Source: Gigaspora margarita (Eukaryota; Glomeromycota; Glomeromycetes; Diversisporales; Gigasporaceae). From it: a stretch of DNA of 64,000 nt. This document shows, piece after piece, positions 22,172 through 32,660 of the stretch. The notes below the pieces were generated by a model, which did not search any database, was not told the origin of the DNA, and worked only from the letters and a program-made list of their open reading frames with translations. The DNA lies in NCBI GenBank assembly GCA_009809945.1, contig WTPW01000711.1, positions 168,790 through 232,789 of the forward strand, given 5' to 3'. The stretch's first letter is position 1. Each line of letters starts with the position of its first letter. The position numbers and the translations under genes are program-made.

Positions 22172-23400
22172 TTGTTGCTTAAATAAACTTGTTTGAAAGA
22201 TTAAAATATACATATTTAAAAATTTTTACTAAATAGAATATAGCGACTTAGAGAAGTTGTTAGGTTGTCACCCCCAAGTGGCAGGTCTAGAGTTCAAATT
22301 CTACTGCTGATGCTTTGAAAAATGATCTGTGATATAGTAACTGTTATCTTGTCAATCGGTCAGGTATATTATCTGTAATCTTGGACACTATCTAGAATGG
22401 GAGCTTTCAGACATATTTGTGTATCATTACACAAACAAATCCAAGGAACCAGAGAAATGAAAACCTATTTGGCAAGTTCTGAACAAGAAGGTAGCAAAGT
22501 TTTTTGATGGTGCTACCAAACTGGAATATCAGAAACAGGAGCTGAAATATCAGATGAAAATAAAAAATGATTCACCAATCTGGTTGCCAAAATTGTACCA
22601 GAGAAAAAGGACCTACATTATAGAAGTAAATACTAAGAAAAGAAAGATCTATAGTGGCACCTAATGCCAGGTGAATGACCCTTCGGGCTAACTAGTTTGA
22701 AAGTTTGAGAAGCTAGTATAAGGACTGGTAGAATGGTAAAGTGGGTGCTAGGATTGAAATAAATCTTGCAAGGGCAGAAATAGGTAATAGTAGCAGTTTA
22801 GACTAATTTCTAAACTGCAAGTGGTCCACTTCAGTAAATACGTAAGTTACCAAAGCATAGGTAATACTTGTGTGGGACAGGAACTGTTCTACCAAGTATT
22901 CTATAAGAATAAACTAGTCCTAAGAGGATTCTGTAAAGTATCTGGTACTAATCTTGACTGCCTAATATATTGGAAAATTGTACCAGTGATACTAGTAAGG
23001 TTGGTAGGAAAAGCAGGAACCAGAGGGTTTAAATAGATAACCCTCTAGTTGGGTTGCAGGTATGGCAACTAGTGTAGAACCTTTAGGCAAACTACTTAAA
23101 TTAGACAACCAAAAGTTATACATGTAGCTAGTTGTATCCTTATTAATATAACAAATATCAGATGCCCAAAGAGGCACCTTTGATCTGTTTGCTTGAATAA
23201 AAACCTTTCTTTATTGCAAAAACTTGATACAAAAAAAATAAAAAATTTTTACTAAAATTAAAGATGTTTTTATTATTTAACCTTTAATTTTTACATTTAT
23301 TAAATATTTTTTTAAAATTTTTAATTTTTTATTAAGTGTAAAAATTAAAAGTCAAATAATAAAATATTCTTTAATTTTCTAAAAATCTTATTGTATATAT
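22172..23400. repeat. Module X palindrome split by SINE-R
   Basis: The pieces 22180-22233 and 23257-23400, joined across the SINE, read like 41270-41460 and 51255-51480 (AAACTTGTTTGAAAGAT, then ATTATTTAACCTTTAATTTT and its complement). This gives an unoccupied paralogue for the SINE insertion site. Confidence 0.65.
22234..23240 (+). mobile_element. SINE-R copy, 16-bp target duplication
   Basis: AAAAATTTTTACTAAA is repeated exactly at 22218-22233 and 23241-23256. The head (AGCGACTTAGAGAAGTTG, then AAGTGGCAGGTCTAGAGTTC) is tRNA-like, with a box B of the GTTCAAATT type. The tail has AATAAAAACC and then an A-run. At about 1 kb it is long for a SINE; frames at 22821-23036 and 22992-23177 are not conserved between copies, so I read it as non-coding. 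Confidence 0.8.
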
Positions 23401-23419
23401 AGTTTGATTTTTTAAATAA

Positions 23420-23998
23420 GAGAAGTATCAAAAATTAGATAATTTTTTAAGTGAAAATAGTAAAAAAAGTTAAATTATATATAAGGAGCCTAACTATTTA
23501 TATATTAAGAAAGGGAGAAAGAAGTAGATAGTATTTGTAGTTGATTTTGTATTAGTCAATTTTATGGACTTAACTAGCTTAGTTAGCAGATTTTCAAAAT
23601 TAACTTAGTTAATTTTATGTTAGATTATATTAAAAATTATTGTAACTACTTAAATTTAGGTTAGACCAATTTAGTGATTTAGATTACTCCTCTTTAGTAA
23701 AAAAGAGATTGGTATATATTGAATTATAAAATTACAAAAAATTTTAAAAATAGAAATTGTATAGTAGTAAGATTTAAAGAAAGTCACAACATAAAATACA
23801 AGCAAGATTGAAAAAAAATATTTAAGAAAATTTTTAATAACTTCTAAAAACACAATTAGGGTAATTGACTTTGATTTAGCCAGTTAAGCTGATTTTTAAA
23901 TATTGACTTAGTTGATCGATAAATCATAGTCAACTACAAATACTAGAAGCAGGCCTATAATAAAAAATAATCAGGTAATTAATAATATGGTCTAAGTT
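23420..23998 (+). mobile_element. P-family MITE split by a hAT-like element
   Basis: The left half (AGAAGTATCAAAAATTAGAT ... GAAAGAAGTAG) and the right half (GCAGGCCTATAATAAAAAAT ... TAATATGG) make one P copy when 23529-23945 and one duplication are removed. Confidence 0.65.
23529..23945. mobile_element. hAT-like MITE inside the P MITE
   Basis: TAGTATTTGTAGTTGATTTT and AGTCAACTACAAATACTA are inverted ends. The flanks are GAAGTAGA and GAAGCAGG; each is one change from GAAGTAGG, the family sequence at that place. The subterminal DNA is full of TTAGTTAACTAA-like self-complementary words. Confidence 0.7.
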
Positions 23999-24024
23999 TA
24001 TTTAGGTGATAATAATTAATTTAT

Positions 24025-24150
24025 TTAGTAAAATTTGAAGCTTACTATATAGCGACTATTATTATTTATCAAAATTTTTAAGTTTTTTAATCAAAAAGAT
24101 AGTGTAGCTTATTTTATATAGTAGCCTATTTTCAGATATATACAATAATA
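24025..24150. mobile_element. Truncated CCGTAT element
   Basis: GTAGCTTATTTTATATAGTA and CCTATTTTCAGATATATACA match one end of the family; no opposite end remains. Confidence 0.45.
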
Positions 24151-24307
24151 ATTTTGTGATCTAGTAATTGAATTTTAATAATTTGGGCTTGTTAGAATTG
24201 GTTTATTAAGATAAACATTTTGGCAATTAAAATTATTCAATATATCAAAAGTTATTCAATATTAAAAATTATATATATATAATATTATATATACAAATCT
24301 TTATATT

Positions 24308-24532
24308 ATATACCATATCCTATCATGATTAGCACCCCCCTTTTTTGAAATTTCAAACTCAACGTTCTTGATAACTATTTAATCAAACTTAATAAAAATT
24401 TTTTTATTTAAATTTTATAGATCTATAAAATTTAAATAAAAAATTTTTTATTAAGTTTGATAAGATAGTTATCAAGAATATTGAGTTTGAAATTTCAAAA
24501 AAGGGGTGCTTATTCATAATAGGATATGGTAT
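24308..24532. repeat. Near-perfect palindrome, 225 bp
   Basis: TACCATATCCTATCATGATT with AGCACCCC pairs with GGGGTGCTTATTCATAATAG and GATATGGTA. The arms are about 110 bases and the centre is TTTTATAGATCTATAAAA. The arms carry AACTATTTAATCAAACTTAA, as in family G. Confidence 0.7.
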
Positions 24533-24535
24533 ATT

Positions 24536-25070
24536 GTTATAGCTAATACTAAAGTTGGCTAATACTAAAACTATAATCTATTTTGATATAAAATTAATAA
24601 TTTTTTTGGATATTTTTTTTGTTTTTGTCTTATAGAGTAGAGTAGAATTTGGATTAGATTTTATATTTATAAAGTATATATAACTTTTAGCAGAGCTTAT
24701 ACCATATGTATCTAAAATTTTTTGTACAAAAAATTATATAAAAAAATGTGGGGTAGCTTATTTTCAGATATTGAATTTTTTGAAAAATTAAAAAATATAC
24801 AAATAAAAGTTGTCCAAATGCTACCAAATTTTTATTGTAAATGTATTTTAATATTTTAAACAAGTTTAATTAATGGTACTTTTGAGATTTACTTAGTAAA
24901 ATTTAGACTCTAATATATAGCAACTGCTAGTAATTTTTTTTGATTTTCAAAAAAATAAATAGGTAGCTTATTTTAGATAGTAGCTTAATTTTTAATATAT
25001 ACAGTAGTTTCAAATCAAAACCCCATAGCTTTTAGTATTAGCCATCTTCAGTATTAGCTGTAATATATAG
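24536..25070. repeat. Foldback carrying a CCGTAT insertion
   Basis: AGCTAATACTAAAGTTGGCT at the left pairs with AGCCATCTTCAGTATTAGCT at the right. The CCGTAT-family element at 24702-25004 lies between the arms, flanked by TA. Confidence 0.55.
24702..25004. mobile_element. CCGTAT element, degenerate
   Basis: CCATATGTATCTAAAATTTT and TTTTTAATATATACAG are the decayed ends next to TA. The internal GTGGGGTAGCTTATTTTCAG is well preserved. Confidence 0.55.
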
Positions 25071-25230
25071 GAAGCCTATAGCAAAGAGAGCAGTGGGACA
25101 AAAATTTTGTTTTGTAATTTTATAAAAATTGTAATCCTATTAATCTAATTCTTTTAGAAATTAATTAAAATAAAAATTTTTTTGGCCTACTACTTCTTTT
25201 TGCTATAGAGAGTTCTATATATTATATATA

Positions 25231-25555
25231 CAGTCAAACCTCCATAAATGCAACGTGTACAGACAAGACTACAACGTGCATTTAGGGAGAGCCAATTAAA
25301 TTGCAGCTTTAAAGATTTAATCATTAAGTTTGTGTAACTTCTACTAAAAACTGTATAACTTATCTTAAATACTAAAATTTGATTGGCTATGTGCATTTAG
25401 GGAGGTAGCATGATATAGAAAATTATTTGGAAGAACATGCATTTACAGAATATAGAATGTGCATTTAGCACTAAATATTTCTTACAGACAAGACAAAAAC
25501 GTGCATTTAGGGAGGTATTACATTTATGGAGGTTGCATTTATAGAGGTCTGACTA
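25231..25555. mobile_element. M MITE (Tc1/mariner-like)
   Basis: CAGTCAAACCTCCATAAATG and CATTTATAGAGGTCTGACTA are inverted and flanked by TA. GTGCATTTAGGGAGGTA recurs inside. Compared with the copy at 28574 it lacks about 20 bases near the left end. The CAGTC...TA arrangement is typical of pogo/Tigger-type ends. Confidence 0.75.
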
Positions 25556-25566
25556 TATATTATATT

Positions 25567-26050
25567 TAGAGTTAGTATGAACTGATCAATGGTTAAGTTT
25601 GACAAGACCAGTTTGATCAATTTGACCAGTTGGTCAAAGGGTTTAGTGTTAGTCAAATTGGTCAAAGGTTTTTTTTTTTTTTAAGATAAAATCTTGCTTG
25701 TATCTTTATTAGATAATTTATATAAGTAATTACATATGGTATATAAACAACTTAAATTGTACAAGGACAAATACAAATAAATTATATACAAGCATAGAAG
25801 CTCAGACTAGTTTATCTATAACCTAGACCTACTAGAGTAGTCAAGCCTCATCTAGATTTGGTCAAAGGGTATTTAAATATATATAGTATATATATATATA
25901 TATATTTATATAGTATATATTAATTTGTATACTATCTTTATTTTATTAATAGACTAAGCTATTTGACCAATTTGATTGAACTATTCAACCAATTTGATAG
26001 GCCAGTTTGACTAGTAAATTTTTGATCAATCAGTAATTTAACCAACTCTA
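25567..26050. mobile_element. hAT-like element with GGTCAAA/TTTGACC repeats
   Basis: TAGAGTTAG and CAACTCTA are inverted ends between perfect ATTATATT duplications (25559-25566, 26051-26058). Subterminal words TTTGACCAGTTGGTCAAA and AATTTGACC are self-complementary. A small retroposon (25669-25857) interrupts it. Confidence 0.65.
25669..25857 (-). mobile_element. Small A-tailed retroposon
   Basis: TTGGTCAAAGG lies on both sides (25658-25668, 25858-25868) and a T-run starts at 25669, i.e. a minus-strand A-tail. GGTCAAAGG also repeats in the host element, so the duplication is less decisive than elsewhere. The head on the minus strand is AAATCTAGATGAGGCTTGAC; no pol III box is assured. Confidence 0.5.
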
Positions 26051-26058
26051 ATTATATT

Positions 26059-26470
26059 ATATAGAACCTGATATTTTTATACTATTTATCTAAAAAATTA
26101 AATAATAAATAGTCCTCTTCTAACTGTTTTTATTAATTAGTTAGATATATTATATCTTTCTCAGAATCGCTATCACTTTTTTACTATTATATAACTATAC
26201 CCAAAAAACTTCAAGTTTGTTTAAATTAGAGTTAGGATTCCTATAGAGCTTGATGTTGGCAAAACATACAGCAAAATTTTTCAAAGAATTTTTTTGTTAG
26301 GGCATAAAAGGTATTTTTTTATACAAATTTTAGAGAAATAAACGATTTTTAAAAAAGCAAATGTTTTGTTTTGATTTTCCTGCTCATGTAACATTATATC
26401 AAACCAAAATTTGCCATTGGTTTGTACTACAAAAATTATATGATAGTAAAAATTTGATGGCAATGCTAGA
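26059..26470. repeat. E'-type repeat, decayed
   Basis: GCAAAATTTTTCAAAGAATT, AAAAGCAAATGTTTTGTTTT and CTCATGTAACATTATATC align with the E' group at 12660-12985 and 19497-19815. The 75-codon minus frame at 26281-26508 is incidental. Confidence 0.45.
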
Positions 26471-26478
26471 GTAATTGG

Positions 26479-26764
26479 TAGGGTTCCAAAATTTGATTTG
26501 ATCTTCAAATATTTGAATCAAATATTTGATCAAATTCAAATTCAAATTTGTCTATATTTGATTTGATCAAATTCAAATCTGGCCAAATTTGATTTAATTT
26601 GACAAATATTTAATTTGATTTAAAAATTACTATTAAAAATTCAAATTCAAATCAAATTCAAATCTAAATATTTGAATCAAATCAAATTCAAATCAGGGTC
26701 AATTTGATTTGATCAAATTCAAATTGATCCAATATTTGATTTGATTTGAATTTGAGGAATCCTA
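26479..26764. mobile_element. hAT-like MITE built of AAATTTGATCAAAT words
   Basis: TAGGGTTCC and GGAATCCTA are inverted ends between perfect GTAATTGG duplications (26471-26478, 26765-26772). Almost the whole interior is self-complementary ATTTGATTTGATCAAATTC-type repeats. Confidence 0.8.
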
Positions 26765-26789
26765 GTAATTGGTATATTATCCATAGCTT

Positions 26790-27075
26790 TGGTTTTACTA
26801 TCAATAATAAAAGCTTTTAGGCATAGTTGTATGAAATTATATAAACAAATCCAAAAAACTAAAAAAATAAAAATCTATTTGACAAGTTCTAAATAAAAAA
26901 GTAGTAAAAATCTTTGATAGTACTACCAAAAACCAGAGTTTTAGAAACCATAATCTAAAAAATTTGTTAACAAAATTCCAAAAAGAAAGAGATCTACCAA
27001 TCTAATCATTAAGTTGTACTAGAAAAAAATTTATATTGTAAAAATAAATACTAAAAAAAATTATATGGCATCTAA
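26790..27075 (+). mobile_element. Decayed SINE-R fragment
   Basis: ACAAATCCAAAAAACTAAAA, CTATTTGACAAGTTCTAAA and TTTGATAGTACTACCAAAA align with 22430-22520 in the complete copy. Both ends are missing; the fragment starts just beyond the hAT-like insertion. Confidence 0.55.
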
Positions 27076-27077
27076 CT

Positions 27078-27240
27078 TCAAAATATGCTTATAGTAAAAA
27101 AATTTGGTGTCATTTGAACAACTTTTTATTAGTACGTTTTTTAATTTTTTTAAAAGTTCTATATTTCGAAAATAAGCTACTTTAAATTTTTTCATGTAAT
27201 TTTTTGGCCAAAAAAGGTAGCTTATTTTTGGACATATACG
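27078..27240. mobile_element. Truncated CCGTAT element
   Basis: TTTTGGCCAAAAAAGGTAGC and TTTTTGGACATATACGG form one intact end; the other end is absent. Confidence 0.55.
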
Positions 27241-27249
27241 GTATACATT

Positions 27250-27780
27250 TTTACTATAAGTAATTTATATAGTAATTTGCATCATATTACACTATGATTA
27301 GTGATGCCACCGAAATTGATTTTTGAAAAAGGCCTATTTCGTCTTCATTAGAGAAAATTAAAATTTTTTATAAGGAAGAGCAAATAAAATTTATATAGAT
27401 ATGTTCCTTATAATTTCGTCTATTCAAAAAAAGTATCAAATAATTTCGTCTTTTAAGTAAAATAGGTCAAAACCAATTTCGTCTTCAAATTTTAATTTCG
27501 GGTTTTCAAACCCGAAATGCTTTCGTCCTCATGTATAACTATGATCATTCTTTAGTTGACTGGCAGATCATCAATTAATTTATAAAACTAGTTTAAATAC
27601 CTAGTTAATGAACTACCATAACTGCCAGATACAAAATCCTCTTATATATCAGACTCTTATTCATTTTTTACTAATTAATTTTTTTGGTAGAATAAAAGAG
27701 ACCTGGGTCTTGTATTCGGCAGTTTATGGTAGTAGTTCAACTCTAATATATGGCTTATAAGTAGTTTATATCAAATAATA
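27250..27780. repeat. Family Q repeat hosting a family B insertion
   Basis: AATTTGCATCATATTACACT at the left continues, after the B element, as TCATTCTTTAGTTGACTGGC. The uninterrupted paralogue is 49745-49800. The rest is A+T-rich with TAAAAGAGACCTGGGTCTTG of unknown origin. Confidence 0.55.
27299..27537 (+). mobile_element. hAT-like element, family B (239 bp), young copy
   Basis: The start is TAGTGATGCCACCGAAATTG and the end CGTCCTCATGTATA. It is flanked by perfect ACTATGAT (27291-27298, 27538-27545). Five TTTCGTC motifs in the same direction (near 27337, 27405, 27447, 27479 and 27521) are the obvious candidate transposase-binding sites. It is nearly identical to 55705-55943. There is no coding capacity. 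Confidence 0.85.
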
Positions 27781-27782
27781 TA

Positions 27783-29053
27783 TATGGTCTGGTACAAAAA
27801 GGTTTGTACCTCAAGCTCTAAAATTAATGTTGTCTATATATACCTGTAAATTCTAAAAATAATATGCAGGTATGAAATTACAATTTTTGGTCTGAGTTAA
27901 GCTTAATTTGGGCCAAAATTCGAAATAATGCCCATGCCGCTATTTCAAGAATTTATAGTAAAAGTTTTTTAATTTTAACAATTATTTATAATTTTTTTAT
28001 ACCAAGTAAGGTAGGCTATGAGCTATCTTTTGATATAATTTTGTTACTTTTTTATAAATATTTTGTTGAGCAATAAATTTTTAATTAAATTAAAAAAAAA
28101 TAGATTTTTTTTTAAAATATTAAATTTTAAGCATTTTTACAAGCTATATGCAGTATAACAGAGTTGTACTATGCAAGTGCATAGCCATGCATATACTAAA
28201 TATATGGTTAAAATTTTCTTTTAATTGGATCAGTAGTTGTTGAAAAATAAATTTTTAAAGTTTAATAGCCAATTTACTATATAGTACAAAATTACATAGT
28301 AATTTTTGTACAACTTTTATACTATATAGTAAATTGATCATTAAACTTTAAAATTTATTTCTCACAACTACTAATCCAATTAAGCTAAAATTTTAACTAT
28401 ATATTTAGTATATGCATGGCTTTGCATTTGGATAGTACAGCCCCATTATACTGTATATAGTTTGCAAAAATGCAAAATTTTTAAAAAAAATTTATTTTTT
28501 TTTAATTTAATTGAATTATTATAAAAATTTATTGCTCAAACAAAATATTTATAAAAAAGTAACAAAAAATATACAATCAAACCTCCATAAATGCAACATG
28601 TACAGACAAGACTACAACATGCATTTAGGGGGGTATTGCATTTAGAGAGAGCCAATTAAATTGCAGCTTTAAAGATTTGATTATCAATTTTGTATAACTT
28701 TTACTAAAAACTGTATAATCTATCTTAAATGCTAAAATTTGATTGGCCATATGCATTTAGGGAGGTAGCATGATATAGAAAATTATTTGAAAAAATGTGC
28801 ATTTACAGAATATAGAATGTGCATTTAGCACTAATAATTTCTTACAGACAAGACAAAAACGTGCATTTAGAGAGGTATTGCATTTATGAAGATTGCATTT
28901 ATAGAGGTCTGACTATATTATAAGATAGCTCAGAACCTACCTTACTTGGTATAAAAAAATTATAAATAAATTGTTAAAATTAAAAACTTTTATATATAGA
29001 CAACATTAATTTTAGAGCTTAAGGTACAGAACTTTTTGTACCAGACCATATAT
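27783..29053. repeat. Large foldback L with an M insertion
   Basis: TATGGTCTGGTACAAAAAGG at the left pairs with TTTTTGTACCAGACCATATA at the right. The centre is near 28295 (TACTATATAGTAC-like). The right arm is broken at 28574 by an M MITE; the left arm shows the unbroken sequence. Confidence 0.75.
28574..28915. mobile_element. M MITE inside foldback L
   Basis: CAATCAAACCTCCATAAATG and TATAGAGGTCTGACTA are inverted and flanked by TA. In the opposite arm of L (near 28020-28060, complement) the same place is uninterrupted. Confidence 0.8.
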
Positions 29054-29134
29054 ATAGTTAGAATTTTGTAAAAGTACAGATTTTTATTAGTACAATATCA
29101 CTTATTATATTCAGTACATCTAAGTATATATTGT

Positions 29135-29350
29135 ATATATTTAATAAAGTAATAAATAAAATAAACTTAGTTCATAAACTTAAGTTGAACTTAAAGCTAA
29201 TCTGAAGTTTATGCTTTAAGTTTATGAACTCAAGTTCAAATTCAAGTTTGAACTTTAAGTTTATGAACTTTAGTTTAGTTTGATTTTTTCTTTGAACTTC
29301 TTGAAACTAGACCAAAACTGAACTAAATGAACCACTTTATATCCCTAATT
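29135..29350. repeat. hAT-like remnant with GAACTT/AAGTTC words
   Basis: AACTTAAGTTGAACTTAAAG..., AAGTTTATGAACTCAAGTTC and GAACTTCTTGAAACTAGACC closely resemble 61650-61850; the right end ATATCCCTA corresponds to CATCCCTA there. The left half is lost. Confidence 0.55.
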
Positions 29351-29497
29351 AAATACACTATTTCTAACAAACCCTTACTATAAAATATACTTTTCAAATT
29401 ATAATGATAGAAAGAAAAATATAAAAAAATCAAATCTAGGAATAGCAATTGTACTGGTACTTCAATTTTAACAATATATATACAGTATTTTATTAGT

Positions 29498-30124
29498 GAA
29501 TATAAATTTGTCATACCTGCAACATGTTACACCCTGTGATTCTGACCAATCAAATTGTATGATTTTGTAGCAAAAAAATTTTTAAAAATATTAAAAATTT
29601 TACTTAGTAAAATATAAAATAAATAAGCAATAACAAACTATATAGTGTAAAATTTTATTCTAAACAACTTTTTTTATGTTTCAAAGATAGATTGTCTTAG
29701 TAAAAAAAATAGATTAAAAGAAAAATCAAAAATTTCTAATATTAGCACATATAAAACTTTTTTTTTACTAATTTAATTTATATTTGTGATTTAAATATTA
29801 TATGTAAAATTTTATGCTAAACAACTTTTTCTAAGTTATAAAGATAAATTGTTTTAGTAAAAAAAAGATTTACATGTGCTAACATTGAAAATTTTTGATT
29901 TTTCTTATAAAACATTTTTTGTATAAGACAATCTATTTTTAGAACTTAGAAAAAGTTGTCTAGAATAAATTTTATATTATATGATGTGCTATTTTATATA
30001 TTTTACACTTTATTAAGTAAAATTTTTAATTTTTAAAAATTTTTTTTTTGTCTACAAAATCATGCAATTTGATTGGTCAGAATCACAAGGTGCAACATGT
30101 TGCAAGTGCAACAAATTTATATTC
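29498..30124. repeat. Foldback element, ~630 bp
   Basis: GAATATAAATTTGTCATACC and CAACATGTTACACC pair with GGTGCAACATGTTGCAAGTG and ACAAATTTATATTC. Inside, ATTTTACTTAGTAAAAT-type and AGATAGATTGTCTTAGTAAA motifs also occur in both arms. Confidence 0.65.
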
Positions 30125-30195
30125 TCTTTTAATTATACCAGATACAGTACTGCTAATAGATCTTTTCTTGGCAAAAAAATACAAAATAAGAATTA

Positions 30196-30823
30196 TTCCT
30201 TAAACTGTCTATTTAAGCAGTCAAATTTGTTTGCTTAAATTTTATAAATTCATATCTGATCTATTTTTTTAAAAAATGAAAATATTTTATAATTTTTATT
30301 TTAAATAAAAACTATAGTTATATCCTATTTAAAACTTGTTTTTATTTGTTTAATATTTATAAAAAATTTAAGATTGCTTATGAAAGAAAATTTTATAATT
30401 TTTTAAAAAAATTTTAATTTTAAATATTTTTTTTTTAGTTTTGCTTAATAAAAATTTAAGATTTAATTCCTATTACCTTAATCCAAAGTTGTAGACAATT
30501 TAAAATTAAACTACCTTTATTATTATGACTTTTATATTATTAAGCATTTTACTTAGTAGTAACTAAAAAATTTCTTTTCAGAAATATATAAAATTTTAAA
30601 ATTTTAATAGTAAAATTAAAAAATAAATTTTATTAAAAATGTATATCTTTATCAAAATTAAAAATAGAATAATAAAATTTAAATATATTATTTATAAAAG
30701 GAAAATCTTTAATTTTATTCAATAAATAGAGAGGGTCAAGCTTAAATAAATTTTAAAAAACTTAAAAAGACTTTTTAAAAATTATTTACATGAGCAAATT
30801 TGCCTACTAGATAGTTTAAAGAA
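30196..30823. mobile_element. Family N element
   Basis: TTCCTTAAACTGTC and GATAGTTTAAAGAA are inverted ends next to TA. Just inside each end lies a small hairpin with AGCAAATTTGCCTAC-type sequence. Family members are 54301-55155 and about 59330-60342. Confidence 0.6.
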
Positions 30824-30829
30824 TATTAG

Positions 30830-31132
30830 TCTATTTACTAGCTAATAATAAAAATTATTAGCAGATACCCAGATTACAATACTTATTTGAATACAACAAG
30901 CAAGAAAAAAAAAAGGATATAATAGCCCTAAACAACTTTAATAATAATATAAAACTAAAAAAATATAGAAAGAAGATATTACTACTTCTTAATATACTAT
31001 CAAATAGATTAGAAAGATCTAAATTTTTACAATATAATAATACTAACATAAACAAGAGTTATGAATAATAGCCAAATAAATGATATCTAAAAATAATAAA
31101 ATTTTGTTAAACTTTGACTATCCAATACTAAG
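30830..31132. other. A+T-rich DNA, no gene seen
   Basis: No supported feature; a minus-strand frame at 30858-31055 is low-complexity. Confidence 0.5.
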
Positions 31133-31689
31133 GGGGCATCCATAAATAACGTTATGTACCCCTACATAGTAGCTCTGGGCCCCTCCCTCTACTATATAAA
31201 AAAAAATTTAAAAATCTGTATGTTTATATATAAAATTTTACAAAAACTTGAATACATTATGACCCAGTGATCTAATTTGGATGATTTTGGTATCATTCGA
31301 TTCATCTTTATGAGACGAATCCAATAGTAGTGTTCTGCAGATCTGATCTGAGGACCCAGATCCAATTTGGATCCGGTGTTCAGATCAGATCTGGATCCAC
31401 AATTTATAAGTACTACTGAATCCGGATTCATATTGGGATCTGATTCAGTAGATCTGTTTGGATCCATTCATTCTGATTGGCTTATCTGTTATATTATTTA
31501 AAACAAAGCTTCTAAGCTATCTAATTTGTTTTTTTATCTCTAAACCATTAAGTAAACTTTGAAGCCTTTAAGCCTTCTAATCCCTAACGATTAACGATTA
31601 TAATAGAAAGGGACATTTAAATTTTAGATGGTTTTTTTTTATTTATTTTATTTTTTTATATACTAAAGTTAATATATTTTTTTCAGTTA

Positions 31690-32420
31690 TCGTTGCTAGA
31701 ACCTTAATGAAATCGTCATTGGAGCCATCGTTAGAGACATCGTTGGAGCTTTGAAGCTATCATGAAGTTGCATTTGGGCCGTGGATTTCTTGATCTTTTG
31801 GTAATTCAGAAGGTTTTTTTTTCTTTTGAAGTTCTTCGTATTTTGGTATGTCTTAAGCACACATTTCTGTGGATCTTCTAGTAAGTTCTGCTCGTCGTTT
31901 TCAGTAGGTTCTTTAGCAAGTTTGTTGTTTTTGGTAGGTTCTTTCAGTAAGCCATTTGCCATTTTTTTGGCTAGTTCTTCAGCAAGTTTTTCATCATTTT
32001 TTGGTAAATTTTCCAGTAAGTTCATCGTGGGTTCTTTTGTCAATTTTTGGTAGATTCTTGTGTTCTTATGTAAGTTTGTTATTTTCCAGAATTCTTCGTT
32101 GATTTTTAGTAAGTTCTTTAGTAAGTTTTTCGCTGGTTCTTTAGCAACTTAGTCATTTTCAGAGGAATAGTTGTGAATTCTTCGTGGCTCTTGTGTAAGT
32201 TCATTATTTCAGGTGATGCTTCCAGTAAATTCTTCATCGATTTTGGTGGGTTCTTTAGTAAGTTCTTTATAAGTTCTTTACGTAAGTGCATTGCTTCGTC
32301 ATTTTCATTTTCTGTTTCATGCTTTTTTTTTTTGCTACTTTGTTACAATTTCTGTCCCATTTTCACCCCCATTTTCTTCTGCTTTATTCCTGTTTTCTTC
32401 TGCTTTATTTATCATTTTTC
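31690..32420. repeat. Degenerate short tandem array
   Basis: Units are variants of GGTTCTTTAGTAAGTTT..GTTATTTT, roughly 30 bases, plus CATCGTTGGAGC-type units at the left. The same array, complemented, occurs at 53990-54240 and 55370-55640. The open frames over it (31696-32043 minus; 31826-32053 and 32173-32460 plus) exist because the repeat lacks stop codons in those frames; a decayed repeat-protein gene cannot be excluded. Confidence 0.6.
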
Positions 32421-32505
32421 TTGTCATTTTCGTCCTACTAAAAAAAAATTATTAAAATAAATAAAAACAACTTATAAAAAAAACAATTATTATAAAACAC
32501 ACTTA

Positions 32506-32660
32506 GGGGAGTGACAAAAATCAGGTGATTTTTTAGAGGGAGGAGGAGGTAAAAAAAGTTGAAATTATATATAAGAACCTGACTATATATATATATTAAA
32601 GAAGAGGAAGGGGGAGTAGGCCTCTGATAAAAAATAATCAAGTGATTAATGATACAGCCC
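32506..32660 (+). mobile_element. P-family MITE
   Basis: GGGGAGTGACAAAAATCAGG and AATCAAGTGATTAATGATAC...CAGCCC are inverted ends flanked by TTA (32503-32505, 32661-32663). A 3-bp TTA/TAA duplication is typical of PIF/Harbinger. Confidence 0.75.

Noticed and set aside
24308-24532. Bacterial-type terminators or operators at the many hairpins
   Set aside because: There are no genes or operons; the hairpins are parts of foldback transposons.
31696-32043. 115-codon acidic, lysine-rich open frame
   Set aside because: The frame stays open because the DNA is a short degenerate repeat; a real gene is possible but not supported.
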